Shown here in pieces: positions 1 through 12,800 of a DNA stretch of 64,000 nucleotides. The position numbers were made by a program, and so were the translations under genes. The notes under the pieces are model-generated. The model searched no databases. It saw only the letters and a list, made by a program, of their open reading frames with translations, and was not told where the DNA came from. Location: assembly GCA_011800805.1 (NCBI GenBank), contig MPNW01000133.1, forward strand, positions 30,898-94,897, given 5' to 3'. Every line of letters starts with the position of its first letter. Position 1 is the first letter of the stretch. The DNA is from Hirudo medicinalis (lineage: Eukaryota > Annelida > Clitellata > Hirudinida > Hirudinidae).

Positions 1-953
1 AGCTCGGAAAGTAAAAGTGTCACCAGGAAGGCACCAACGGCATTGCAATGGCGTATTTATTAGCAAGAGAATGAGATGTCAATCGCTTGTGTAAGTATAG
101 TACATCATATTATTTTTCGCTTTGTTTGTGTGCGTCCGATAGCTTTCGCAGGCTTGTTGATCGGCGAAACCCTGTACATTGAGCGTCCGATATCTTCACC
201 GCAGTCCTGTTTGTGCTCATCACTTTTTGTAGTTATTTATTGAAAACTATAAACTTTAGATTAGACAATTTACCCAATTGATCCAATAAATATCTATTTT
301 TAGGATTATTATTTATCTTATTTATTTTCCTATCATTGACGCAGAGGTACTCACAAAAAACCATTACATTTGCTATATACAATATATAACACTAATATTA
401 ATTTAATTATTTTAAGGATTAAAATAACCTGAGGAGTTTGTAAACTAGCAACGTATCGAGTAGCGAGTTTATTTATCAACAATTCAGTTGGCACCAGATG
501 TCGTATTAACTGGACGATTGGGTAATTATCCGGCGAACTGAATTGAGCTATGCTGAACTTAAAGAGGCTTTCGTATAACCACCGCCAGGCTATCTATCTT
601 TGAGCATCCTTTGCTACTATGCTCCTGTTGCTGCAGTGGCGCACCCAAGGAGTAGGGGTTCTAACCCCAACATTTTTAAATAACAAAAAATAATTTGATT
701 AATTGGTTTTAATTATCGATAATTAACAAATGTTATTAGCTCTAACAAAATAAAACGTATCAATAATATTTAAATACACGTCGTATTCCATAAATTTGGT
801 TATTGGTCGTCCTAGAAGGGTCTTATTTTACAGTGTACTAAAGCAGTCCACTTGTTATTGGTTACTAAGTAAACCTTCAACTTGGGATGTTTTTCGACAT
901 TCCGAAGGACAAATGGGATTTTGAGCGCAATTCGCTTAACCCTACACTGTTGC

Positions 954-997
<44 letters not shown>

Positions 998-1032
998 GTA
1001 GTAGTAGTAGTAGTAGTATTGTTATTGTTATT

Positions 1033-1086
<54 letters not shown>

Positions 1087-1227
1087 CTTGCAATTGTTTA
1101 ATAATTTTATTTAATATTTAAGCTATTAATTTTGAATATGTGATAAGATGATTGCCAGAGTATGCAAAAAAGTAAAGCCAAACAAATCATTTCTTTAACG
1201 CTAGTGTAAAATAATATCCTCAACTTG
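1..1227. other. Intergenic, no gene recognised
   Basis: AT-rich sequence with no supported exon. A short frame at 2-76 ends in a stop and contains two cysteines, but nothing identifies it. The only clear structure is a TTA/GTA microsatellite at about 948-1085. Confidence 0.5.
948..1085. repeat. (TTA)n microsatellite with a GTA block
   Basis: Nearly uninterrupted TTA triplets, broken in the middle by a run of GTA triplets and a few GTT units. The leucine/valine homopolymer frame across it is a product of the repeat, not a protein. Confidence 0.9.
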
Positions 1228-1920
1228 AGACAATTTGCGAAGATGGGGTTTGACGGAAGACTGTAAATGTGAGCTCTGCAGCGAATCCGAGACACTCCAT
1301 CATGTGCTCTCAAATTGCAAATACGCCCCCTCGACAATGGTCGGTACACATGGCGGCACAACAAGGTCCTAAAGGAAGTGGTGGAAGCCACCAAAATGGC
1401 GGTAGCCAGAGCAAATTCTCGCAAGATTATATTGCAGCGGAAGGTATATTTCTTGCGAGAGGGCTTTTCACTACCCTGCAAGANNNNNNNNNNNNNNNNN
1501 NNNNNNNNNNNNNNNNNNNNNNNNNNNNNNNNNNNNNNNNNNNNNNNNNNNNNNNNNNNNNNNNNNNNNNNNNNNNNNNNNNNNNNNNNNNNNNNNNNNN
1601 NNNNNNNNNNNNNNNNNNNNNNNNNNNNNNNNNNNGGAAGCCACCAAAATGGCGGTAGCCAGAGCAAATTCTCGCAAGATTATATTGCAGCGGAAGGTAT
1701 ATTTCTTGCGAGAGGGCTTTTCACTACCCTGCAAGAAACACAAACTCCCTTCGAGGAGAGACTTTCTCGCAGAGGCCAATTATTGGGCCGTCGCAGCCGA
1801 CCTCGAAGGATTGAGGCACTATCCCCAATTGCAGTTGACGGTACCGTGGGAGGATAGGATCGAAGCGAGTAATGTGCTGAAAACGGAGAACGTAAGGAGT
1901 TTGGGCCGAAACGTTCGGTG
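1228..1920 (+). mobile_element. Decayed LINE-type reverse transcriptase ORF fragment (C-terminal part)
   Basis: Three frames in succession read like the C-terminal region of non-LTR retrotransposon polyproteins. First comes a Cys-rich stretch (CELC, then ETLHHVLSNC) at about 1228-1325. Next is GRYTWRHNKVLKEVVEATK from about 1330 in another frame. Near 1830 the frame reads LTVPWEDRIEASN, matching the LTVPWE block that follows the reverse transcriptase in such elements. Frameshifts and internal stops show it is dead. An N gap with duplicated flanks interrupts it. Family assignment is from recognition of these blocks, not from a search. Confidence 0.6.
1484..1635. other. Assembly gap (152 N) with identical 101-bp flanks
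   Basis: Bases 1383-1483 immediately before the Ns are repeated exactly at 1636-1736 immediately after them. This is the pattern of an unclosed overlap in assembly, although a true tandem duplication is not excluded. Confidence 0.9.
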
Positions 1921-4368
1921 ACGGGGGCAATCCTCTGACGATTCCCTGTCGGTACGCTCCGTGGTAGGAGTTTCTCATTACCTCAACTCTCAGGTATATC
2001 TGATGAGTCATGACCACACATGACATCAGAAGGATTAAATAAACAAGTTACAATATTTAATTTAAGTAGTTAATTGCGTCTACCTGAGGATAGAAATGCT
2101 TCATATTACATATTGTTTTCATTTTACCTTGATTTTTGGCAGCCTAAATAACTTTCTCTCTAAAAGTAACCTCTCTTACTACTGAAGTAGTTCCGATGAA
2201 CTGACATTTTTCTCAAATATTGAAAAACTTCAAATTTTGAAAAATTAAGAAAGCTGTACCAGTGTAGATACCTGTATATACAGATGAATATATAGATTGG
2301 ATAAATGGACGCATAGACGGACTGACAGTTGGATGGATATATGGATTGATGGACGGATAGACAGATAAGTAGACAGAAGATAATTAGATTCCTTTGTTTT
2401 TCAAACACGTTTTTAGAGAAGTATTTCCAACTTTATTTTATTTTCCAAAATTGTATTTAATGCTTTGTAACGAAAACAATAAATAATGTTGCCAGGTTAT
2501 GGAGTCATTTCAATAAGCGTTCTGTATCTCTACATGGCTGGAATTACATGACATGACACGTCTTTCACATGACTGCTTAAAAATCGAATGATTTTGTTAA
2601 CTTCCTAACCATAGAGGCAATTCAATGAATTAATAATGAGCACAAATAACAATCAAAAAAGTGTAATTAGTCATAACAACATTAATAATGATGATGATGA
2701 TTAAGACAATGATGACGATGATGAAAGGTTGTGGAGTCGTTTCAATAAGTATTGTGGATATCTTTAAGTGACAGTAACATGACATGACTTAAAAAAATAT
2801 GAATTTTGTTAACTTTCAAACAACGTAGACAATTCATTAAATTAATAACGAGCACAAACTTTCTAGTTTTTGTCCGCCTCTGCATCCGCAAGAGGGACAG
2901 CCCCGTTTATCCATTGCAGGACCATTTGGGCAATATATCATAGGACAATAACCACAGCGAATTCCTATTAAGATATTTGTCAAGACTACTAATTAATTTA
3001 TTAAGACCATGACAAGTCAGAGTAACAATTTTTACAATTACAATTAAGCACTTAATTTGGAACTGTTGGTGAATAAAATAAGACTGCAATGTTTATGCAA
3101 ATTAACATGCGTTTGACCTCAAGATATCGCTAAAGGACGCCATGCACCTAGAATTTGTCTTATTAAATTATTGCCAAAATAACTTAGGAATAACATATTC
3201 GAATACTTGGTTGGATCTGAGGAACCATAACCAAACAGGAAATCAGAAAGATCAAATAGAGATGCTTCATTCTCAGCTACATTAACTCATCTGATTCACA
3301 GGAAACAGCTTCCCATGCTTTTTAAAAAGTCAATATCTATTTTAGGAAAGCTTTCACATAGGTGCAATAAAGTAATGATTAATTGCTTTTTGTTGTTGAA
3401 GTAACATCTGCCATAAAATAATTGCTCTTCTGCACGTATCATAATTTGACTTCTTGTCATTTTTTTTTATCTTTGTAGCATTGATTTTCACATTTAAAAC
3501 GCTGAGAATTACATGATTTTGAACGGTAAATGCGAAAACTTGAACATTTGTGATTTTGGTGTGTGTTGGTATTGCTTATTTTATAAAAAATTGGCTTGAA
3601 ATACATAAATAATACCCTTGAGCATAAAATTTTCCTACAGCTGAGAAGGACATAAAAGTTCATGAAAGGGTACACAGAGCATTACGGTGAATGTCACGGA
3701 ATCGCCCTTGGACTGTACTCATTAAATTGAAGAAACTGTAACAAGTCACTAAAACCTGCAGCTAAACAAAACATTTTTATCCATCAATAAAATTATTCTA
3801 GGCGTATTTATAGGCCACACGTGATTAAAACATTTCCTAGAAATGTATCTTCTGAACTTTTGTTGATTCGATTTGAGGTGATCTTTATTCACGCTCTTAG
3901 AACTGTTTGTAGGAGTCCTCCATTTCTTAGAAATGGCTTTGGCTCGATTAAGAAGGTCATGTTACAAAGCTGTTAAAGTCCTCAGCGAGTTCACATAACG
4001 TTGATTAAAGTTTTTGTTCCTCAAGCTTTGCATTTTAAAGAACACAATAACTAATTACATTCAATATTGACAATAAGAAAACATCCATAATGCTTTTAAA
4101 TCGAGCAAATGAATGATGGTTTTAACAAATAATATTATTCCAATATTAAGGCGACGTGATCATTCTGCGAAGTGTGCTTGTACGGATGATTCGTTAATCA
4201 TTCTGTTAGTCATTCATTCATGTAATTACATTAACGTCCCTAACAACGATTAATTAACGTCCGTTCATTACAGGATTGCGATAATACGGACGGAAGAACT
4301 CATGCTGTAGTATTAGTATTTTATGAATGTCCTCAGCATAACTTGATGAATAGGACTACAATTCTACA
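1921..4368. other. Intergenic, no gene recognised
   Basis: AT-rich sequence without supported exons. Around 2275-2370 is a degenerate GGATGGATAGACG-type simple repeat. Around 2685-2725 is a short GATGAT run. Confidence 0.5.
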
Positions 4369-4428
4369 GCTGCTCAAGAGGCTTTTATAAGCAGCTGCTC
4401 GACAGCATTCTTCAGCATCGACAACCAC
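4369..4428 (+). promoter_or_regulatory. Candidate core promoter and non-coding first exon
   Basis: A TATA-like TTTTATAAG lies between two copies of CAGCTGCTC (4369 and about 4392, each holding an E-box CAGCTG). It is followed by about 40 bases ending in AACCAC and a strong splice donor GTAAGT at 4429. This reads as a TATA box, a short untranslated exon and a donor. Which downstream exon it joins is not known; the orphan exons at 4714 and 6495 and the VWD gene are all downstream on the same strand. Confidence 0.35.
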
Positions 4429-4713
4429 GTAAGTTTGTTAGAGTTCTAGAGTGTAATTGGTACGGCTGAATTAAGTTTCTTGAAAATAAATATCGCTCAA
4501 AGTACTCCGGTTTGAAATGTATTTTCATATTTACTTGATGTTAATCCCATGTCTCGTGAAGACATTAGAAGGAAAAGGTGACGATTTACAGATAATAATG
4601 TCTTTGTAATTGGAAAATTAATAATAAGCTGATGCTAATCAAGTAATTAATATTTAAGCATAGGCTGTAAAATAACTAGTTTGAAAGTTTTACAACAAAA
4701 TGCTTTGTTTTAG

Positions 4714-4815
4714 CTGCTTGCCCTAACAAATTTTGTCCTCTGGACATGTATTGTCCACATGGTGTAGAAGTGGATGAAATGGGTTGTGTCACATGTGTTT
4801 GCAAACTCCCGCCTG
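4714..4815 (+). CDS. Orphan exon with antistasin-like cysteine pattern
   Basis: A 102-base exon flanked by TTTTAG and GTAAAC, symmetric phase 1-1. It reads ACPNKFCPLDMYCPHG, then VEVDEMGCVTCVCKLPPG. The spacing C-x4-C-x5-C...GC-x2-C-x-C resembles antistasin-type inhibitor repeats. Phase 1-1 is typical of shuffled extracellular modules. It may be an exon of a separate short gene. Joining it to the membrane-anchor exon at 9759 does not work directly, because that exon needs phase 2. The domain call rests on spacing only. Confidence 0.45.
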
Positions 4816-4898
4816 GTAAACGATTGTAGAACATCGATTCATGAAATTTCATATTTAATTATAACATAACGTAACATAACGTAATATGTAGTAGGTAT

Positions 4899-5035
4899 TG
4901 CTTCTTTGCTGCCAATCTTGGAGGGGGAAATAAATCCTTCGAGGAAATCAGTGTGACAGGGGTGGCAGAATTCCATGAATACCTGAAGGTATTGCTTCCT
5001 CGTCTCAAGGAGATCTACAAGAAAGAAAATAAATG
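4899..5035 (+). CDS. Possible terminal exon, unknown protein
   Basis: Open frame from a possible AG acceptor near 4898, reading YCFFAANLGGGNKSFEEISV and ending EIYKKENK before TGA at 5033-5035. It has coding-like composition against AT-rich surroundings. I do not recognise the family. It could be the last exon of the transcript containing the 4714 exon (phases do not match directly), or a gene relic. Confidence 0.25.
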
Positions 5036-6494
5036 AAGGAACTTGAAGAGAAAGCTTTCATTCATTTCATTTTTTTTCATTTTCATCTTTTTACTTTCTT
5101 TTGTGTTTGAAAAAAAATAACATAAAAATGTCTTTGCCGTGTTTCAATTTAACCTTTCGTAAAATCGGTTGTCAAAAAAACATAAAACTAAAAAAAATAC
5201 GAAAAATCCAAATATTAATTAAACTGTCATTGAAAAAACAATTTTAATATATATATATATCTATTCGACCAAGATCAATGCCGTTGATCCAATATGTCCT
5301 GCATCGCGAAAAAAGAAAAAGTCCCTCTTTATGCGAAGGAAGCGATGACTGTCAAAGTTGCTATGTGGGTTGTCTTAAATTATTGATCCCTCGGAATAGT
5401 TGAAGATAAGGGCCTTCAAGATTTTATTAGGAGATCCATGGTTGTTTGGGGACAAATATGACTCGAATGTTGAGTTTGCCTTTTCACTTGGATGGCTGCA
5501 CTGGAAAATAGAGTTCAATGCATTGTGAAATCCTTCACAACAGTTGGTTGTTTTGGAATATCTTTCAACATCAGCTTCATGATGATTCCAAATTCTGATA
5601 GAAAAATTGTGGAAAAGAAATTAGATGTAGAGGATAAGAATTACCAACTTTGGCATGCAGGTGCAAAGTTCCTACACAAGCTATTATTTATAGCTGCGCT
5701 AATAAACTACGAATTGATTGTTAAACTCGTCGCAAATTTTAATATTAACACATCAAAATGTAATTTTCAATAATTTGTGTTTAATTTGTTCTATTGTGTT
5801 CAAGGTGCGCAATTGTCATGGAACCCCTTTATCATCAACACGGCCCTTGTTTATTAGCAACAAAATTCTGAATATTTACCAACCAAATATATTTAAAATA
5901 GGCTTGTTTTTATAAAATTTTATAAAAATAAACATTCCCTTGATATGTTGTCTGTGTTCTTTGACGGCTATTTTAAACGTGTGTGGGACTTACATTTTTA
6001 TAAATTACATAATGTTATTAACTTTCAATCAGTTCCCAATCGGACAACTTTGAAATCACTTTCCATCAAATGCTCCTCGGATTTATCATAATATGCCCAT
6101 CGAAATTAAGTCGTCCACATCAGCCTCAATTTTTAAACGTCCATATAAATCACATTTACTCACCTCATAATAATGATTTATTGATTTATTTCTGCAAATA
6201 CCACCACAACTTTTATATGTCCATATTTACTTGTGTAATAGTATATTAATAAGTTATGTAGCTTCTATATGAGAGGTCCAATTAGCTGGAGCAGTGCTCC
6301 ATTCGGGCGGCCTTTGAGTGGCATTTGAGTATTTTTTTGTACAAACTAGAATTTTGGTTTATGTTTTCGTGTGTATAAGATGACCTCAAGAAATGAATAA
6401 ATGAAAAATAAAAATAGATGAACCGGTACAGATGAGGATGGTGAACGTGCGGTAGTGGAAAAATAAAGTTTGGGACATTTTTACAACCGCGCAG
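5036..6494. other. No supported gene
   Basis: AT-rich. Between about 5290 and 5560 there are broken open stretches in several frames, including one with FSLGWLHWKIEF that faintly recalls transposase DNA-binding regions. Stops and frameshifts prevent a call. Confidence 0.3.
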
Positions 6495-6669
6495 GGCTCC
6501 AGACCAGAGGATCTCCAATGAAGCGAATGGAGAACCTTCAACGAAAGCGTCAAAAGACATGAGTCCAGTGGGACCTGCCGAAAACCCGCTCCTCGACGAC
6601 AACGACCTGCACACGAGAATCCAGGAGTACACAACGAAGTCGGACGCCATCTCGGAAACCAGCCAATAA
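6495..6669 (+). CDS. Orphan exon, hydrophilic, possible cytoplasmic tail
   Basis: Clear 3' splice site (CCGCGCAG) followed by 58 codons to TAA, entered in phase 2. The composition is polar (begins APDQRISNEANGEPSTKAS, then NPLLDDNDLHTRIQ, ends SETSQ) and markedly less AT-rich than its surroundings, so it looks coding. Reading one: last exon and cytoplasmic tail of an unrecognised protein. Reading two: an internal ATG at about 6553 starts MSPVGPAENPLL, and a weak donor (ACGAA then GTCGGA) would leave phase 2, exactly the phase needed by the membrane-anchor exon at 9759. That would make it the cytoplasmic N-terminus of the giant VWD protein. The donor is poor, so this stays a hypothesis. Confidence 0.4.
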
Positions 6670-9600
6670 TAATAATTTATCTTAAAATTTTAAAATGCTT
6701 TGCCTTTAGACACCATTTCGTTTGCATTTTAGTTACCTTAGAGTTTTTGTTTTTTTTTTATTTAGGTTTGATATTCATAATACGAAATCAATTAGTTAGT
6801 CAATTATAATATAATTGTATAATTCATATTTTAATTAATTCTCCAGTATATGACCTTTTAAAATGTATATAATTTATAGACTCTACCTTTTTAGAATGGG
6901 TTTAAAATTATTTAAAAGATAAATTGCAAAAATTCGGCTAATCAAAAAATCTATTAAAATTAAAGGCACGCAAAATATTTTTAAAATATGAAAAATTTTG
7001 GCTAAAACAATTTATGTTACACTTTTATCGACATTTTAGTATTAAATGAATTGCATCAGTTCCACATGTTTTATTGACTGCAGCCTCAAAAATAAAAGTC
7101 ACATAAAACAAGCATAAAGATCTTTTTAAGATTTTTATTATGAAATTATCAAAAAATGTTCTTTATGTTACTTTGTTGTTAAATGCATAAACGTATGCCG
7201 AGTTATAAGAGATTAAGAAAATATATATTGATAAATCTAGAAATAATGAGAAGAAGCAGAATCGGTATCATGGAAACACTCAAAATATTAAAAGAGAGTC
7301 AAGTTTCATCACCTGAACTTTTTTGAGGCCAACAAAAGTTGCACGAGGACTTAAGTTATACAGGAAGGCAACAGGTGCTCTCAAGAACAATTACTTCAGC
7401 ACGGGAGTTCTAAGACTGCGGAGTTTGATGAAGAGGAGAAGATATGTTCAGATTTGGTGGAACCATTCAAAATAGGTCCGTCGAAATTCTGATGTTAAAC
7501 CAAAAGTTAAACCAAAAGGATTGATTTACCGCATGGACTTGACTTTCCTTAAACTCCAACAGATAAATACATGCTAAGTTAAATTTTAAGATGCTTCTAC
7601 TTTGCTCAAGAATGTTTACTTAGATTTATTGTCCAATTTGTAAAATATGAATATATAAATATTAATTGAATATTGTTTAAACGAAGATTGTGCAGTTCAA
7701 GCTAATGTAATCAGCTGAACAATAAGAACCTCATTGAAGAGCTTCTTTGGTTCTCAATTTGTTGTGGAACGTGTTCTGAGATTTCATTTCTGATCTTTCT
7801 CAAAGACTTTCACTGACTCTCACTGACTTTTCGTCTTTTTCAATACGATTTTCGTAATTTCGCAAAATGGTAAATTAAATTTAAGTTCTGAAAAATGATT
7901 ATAAAATTTTAATAATAAACTATATTAAACTTTAATAGACAACATACTTTTCAATAAATATAAACTTTATTAGTTGACTATTAAAATGAAATTAATGAGA
8001 TAAAATAATTGCGAAATAGGCGGATGACCCTCTAAGGACAGCATGGTATCCTCCTGAACGATCAAGGATGATTCTCAACAGAAACAACTCCGTCGCCAGG
8101 TTATTGCCATTTCATCAAGACTTAACTTGCAAAATAGCAACTTTTTATATTAGTAATAATAACAGTAATAATAATAATAATAAAATTTTGGTGGGATTTT
8201 TATTAGATGATCTTTTAAAGAATATTCTATCAAATAGTGTGCCTAATTAGGCGACCAATAACCTGCTGTAATATTTAATTATTGTTAACAATAAAACATT
8301 GTTAATTGATGTCATTAGTTCATTTATAATAATTCATTTCAATCAGTTTGAAATCGATTTCAATCAATTAACATTCAACTTATTTAGAATCGGAAGTCGA
8401 GAGATCGATAGATCTTTTCGCATTCCTATTTGCTAGCTTTTGTTTCTTACTGTGGATATTTTAATTCAATAAATATTCAATCAAATACGAGGTCAAGTTA
8501 TCAGTAATGATAGCAGTAACATTTTTAGTCAACAATTAATAATATTAATTAATAATAAATAATATTGTTATCCTCTAAGAATTCTTTAATAATTCACAGC
8601 CACATATAAATTGTCAGAACAATGTGGATAAAAACAATTTTATTATTGAAATTATTATCAATGTTTCAACTTTTGATTTGAAGAGGTCGTAATTAATGCC
8701 GATCCAAAAAGGTTTCACAACCTTTCAAAACTCTTTTGATTCGACTTTATTAACAATTTACCAATGTTTCAATATTAAAAATCCTATTAAAAGCCTAATG
8801 ACGTCTGTGGCTTTCAAGAATACATTGTTATAGCGGACTTTCACAATCTCAATATTTATCAACTAAACATTGTCATTTGAAACGCCTCTTTTATGCTTCA
8901 GCCAATTCGAACTCCCCTTACAGAGAAAACAAATCTTTCAAATCATTGAATAACAAATCATTTCTGACATCAATGAAACATAACAATGTTTTGAACTTTA
9001 AAATAGCACATCTTTTATCGACCACATTGCTATATTTAATAACAATTATGTAGCACATTACCACATAAATAATTAATTATATTGGTACTTCTTGTCTTGA
9101 GCTGATTAAAAATCTAAATAACAATTAAATTAATATCTAATATTTAATAAAGGTAAATTTAGTTAAAAGCTTATTTCATCATTATCATAATAAAAGATTT
9201 AAATTATGTTATGATAGAATGTACATTGAAATTATGTAAAAAATCAAAATTATTTTTTGCAAGATCAATTAACTTCTTCCAAAACACCTCATCCTGATGT
9301 TGACGAAGTCAGTGACATTAAAATGAGAGCTTATGCATCTGGTTATTAAGTTAAATCAATTAAATAAGGTCGATGATAATTTGGTAATTAATTGTAATAA
9401 TGCTAATTATATCGATCCAAGCATAGTTTACATTTGGTTTGTTTCATTGATGTTCTATTCCGATTAGTTACTTGTTAGTTATTACGAAAATCAAATTCAA
9501 AGTTACTTTGTTGATGCAACGTCGTTGAACCAAATCCATGAAATCTTGATTTATGTCTCCAACTGTGAGCGAACAATGAGACCTTTTGTCATCACGAAAA

Positions 9601-9758
9601 GCGATGAAGTAGTGTAATTCAATTAATAATCATTCAGTAATATTGTTAGCTGAATAATATTATTAGTTAAATAACATTAACAATATCTGATAATAATCTT
9701 CAGATGCAATAAATAATCGATGCATTAGATTACATTCAAATACTGTTGTCTCGTGCAG
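6670..9758. other. No supported gene (possible long first intron)
   Basis: About 3 kb of AT-rich sequence with short AAT runs near 8155-8180. I found no exon with splice sites and coding character here. Confidence 0.5.
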
Positions 9759-9886
9759 AAGTCGGCCTGGGTTGAACCAGTCTCAGAAGATTGCCATCGG
9801 AATTGGAACCACAACAGGCATTTTGGTCCTCATTGGCATCATACTTGGGGCAGTTCTTGGCACCCAGTTGAACAAACCCCATGAAA
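9759..9886 (+). CDS. VWD gene: transmembrane anchor exon
   Basis: Exon after TCGTGCAG, before GTTGGT, phase 2 to 1. It encodes SRPGLNQSQK and then a hydrophobic run IAIGIGTTTGILVLIGIILG continuing AVLG, about 24 residues, followed by polar TQLNKPHE. A helix this long, with a Lys before it and the SEA/EGF/VWD domains after it, fits a type II signal-anchor. It could instead be a cleaved signal peptide, but the preceding coding sequence (phase 2 entry) favours an internal anchor. The start codon lies upstream and is not identified with confidence (see the exon at 6495). Confidence 0.65.
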
Positions 9887-12800
9887 GTTGGTTATTATTT
9901 GTGTGGTCTCTATTCACAAGGTCCTACCCTTGAATAGATAGTTTGAGTTTGCTGCCAAGTTCAGTCATCATCATCATTGCTGCTTCTTATCGTCAATTCA
10001 GCGAATAACCTACTTGTGCATGGTAATTGCCATACGTGGTACATTACATTATGCAGCTACGTAATAATTATATTTCTAAGTGCATGTACTTAATATAATG
10101 TTATCACATTGTTAAACAAGGGATTGTTAAGAAATAACTGGTAACTGGATAAGTATATACGTGGTATTTGCAGGTAATACCATGCATTTGTTGCCTGAAT
10201 ATTTACTGAATAAAAGAAAGTATAAATCCAGCATATATTTAGCCCCGTCCTTTATAACAACATTCAAGTAAACTTCGTTTTTAAGTATTTTCAAAACAAT
10301 TTTCCTGCCAATAAAAGTCTATAGACCTATTTTACAATTTTTATTTTATTTTTATTCGCAAAAGTTAATGTTGAACTTTATATCAGTGGATAAAAGCAAA
10401 AAATAGTTATCAAAAGCCCAAAAATAATTGGTGTTTTCAAAAAGAAAGTAACGGCTTAAGAGACAACAACAACAGTAATGATAAGAACAACAAGTATGTT
10501 GTGATGATATGTAATTGTTATAATGTTATGATGGCAATATGCAATATTCTTTATTCTTGCAGCTACTTCGTCCAATTTAAGCATCACAACAGAAGGTGAG
10601 ATTTTCTGACTTTAAATTATTCCATGGAACTCTTTCTCGTCTTTCTCGTTAAAATGTTGCAAATGAAGAGCAGAATTTGATAGAGTGTTATCATTTGGTA
10701 ATGGTGTATTAAACAAGCTGCTTAGGTCGAGAAATATATTATTAATATATGGAAGTTACTAAATTACTTTGCAGGAAATAATTGGAATGGATAAGATGAC
10801 TTTCAATTTATTTTTTCAAATTCTATTTTTCATGTTCTGTTTTTTTTTTTAGCACCAACCACGGTTATTCCAAGTAATTTTATTGCTTTCTGTTCACGAA
10901 TGCATTTTTGATCGAGAAAGACAATATTTTAAAGGCCATTAAAGGATCATTAAGTACATGTACACATGATCATCAGTAGGCAGACAACCTAAACGTTTGC
11001 ACTTTGAGATCATGTTCTTCAAATTTCAATTTCTCGGATGCAAACTAAGAACTGAAATAGAATAATATTCTAGTGAACAACCTTTATTTGATTTTGTTTC
11101 CTTTGCAGCTCCAGCCGGCAATGGTTAGTAAAAAATCTAAGAAGTAAATAGAACCATGCTTTAATAATTATTTAGTTACTTGATTATGTAAATGAAATTT
11201 ACAAATTTTTTTTAAAATTTGTAAATGGTAAATGCTGCTAATAAATCTTTATAACCAGATTATGTGATTGAAATAGAAATCCTGTTAACAATAATAGGTA
11301 ATGTATATGATAATGGTGATGGTGATGATGATGACGACGACGATGATGATGATGATAATATTAATAAAAAATATAATATTAAAAAAAAAAAAATAATAAT
11401 AATAATAACTGGTAATTAAAACCACGACTGCAAAGACTGTGTAGTTCTTATTAATCTTGAGGTGACGGATAACCTTCTATCAATGTCAGAATGAATGGAA
11501 TTGCAATTGCATTTTCTTTTGTTTATATTGGGACAAATTTTGACAAGTGAATGAATAAGGGTTGTGTTTGTTTTTCATTATGCACATGAAATTCACTCCA
11601 CAACTGTGAAATCGTTTGAAATATCATCACATTCAGTACGTTCAAAGAAAGCGGGTGTTAAGGAGTAACATTGCATTACTTTTTGTACTGTTGTGTTATC
11701 GAGTAAAATTGGATTACCTTCACAACATTAATTTATCAAAAATTAAAAAAATTGTTGCATCTATGGAACTACTCAGTATGACATTCAAATGAGTGACAAT
11801 GTAGATTCTGTTTAAAAATTGGGCTATTTCTAAATTTAGAATAAAAACGTCTTAATCCTTGTTTTGGATTCACGGGATTGTTTCTAGCTAAGAACATTCA
11901 GTTGCTTTCGGTGAAATCCTGACTTCAGGGAATTGTTACTTCTTTGAATTGAGAGTTTGACACGATGGGTTCAAAAAAGTCTTAAAGTTGAGATTTTATG
12001 AATTGCGCCTGTTGAGAGTTTTTAATCGCAGAAAGGTTATCAGAATTGACTCGCATTTACTAAGACAGATTCTGATAAGTGACTCTTAAGATGACTCACC
12101 ATCCGAAGAAGGATAAATTTGTTATCGAACAATGGCTCCAACCAATGACGTCATCTCAGTTGTTTTCGGGTTTGGTGAACAAATACTCGAATGGCATCTG
12201 ATGTATTCCGATGCATTAAATGTGCACGAATGCAGCTTTTCAATATCAACATTTCTAACAATAACAAGTTTCTCCCGTTGTTATTGTTCGCTTCACAGCA
12301 TTCTTGAAACGAAACTATTGTGGAGGTGTTAAGAAATGATTATTTCATTAAGATGAGGCACTGGTTTGACACCTTGACATAACATTTGCCAATGTTGCTG
12401 GCTGGATGACATGCAGAATGTTTTGCTAAATTCTGCGATTGTATCGTTAAGTGATTTGTGTTATATTTGCAGGCAAATTGAGATCATTTCCTTGCTATTA
12501 TATCATCCAGTCCATGGAATTATAATAATTTTTAACATGACATGTAAATTTCGAAGGCTCATTTTTTTCATAATAGACTCAGCAGTCCGACTAGACACAG
12601 AAATGACTTTGGACAATATCACCTTTACGAATGACCTCAAGGACCCAAATTCTGAGGCTTACAAAAAATTGGCAAACCAAGTCTGCGACGAAGTAAATTT
12701 CAAACGACTTACAATTTTATGAATTAAATTCATGCAATTCAAAAACCTTTGCCGAAGTTTCTACACTGAAAATGAACAACGTATTCTTGTTTAGATGAAG

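Noticed and set aside
887..1114. Open frame of 75 codons, almost all Leu and Val
   Set aside because: It is a translation of the TTA/GTA microsatellite.
5285..5560. Possible transposase fragment
   Set aside because: Only short, frame-shifted hints; not enough to assign a family.
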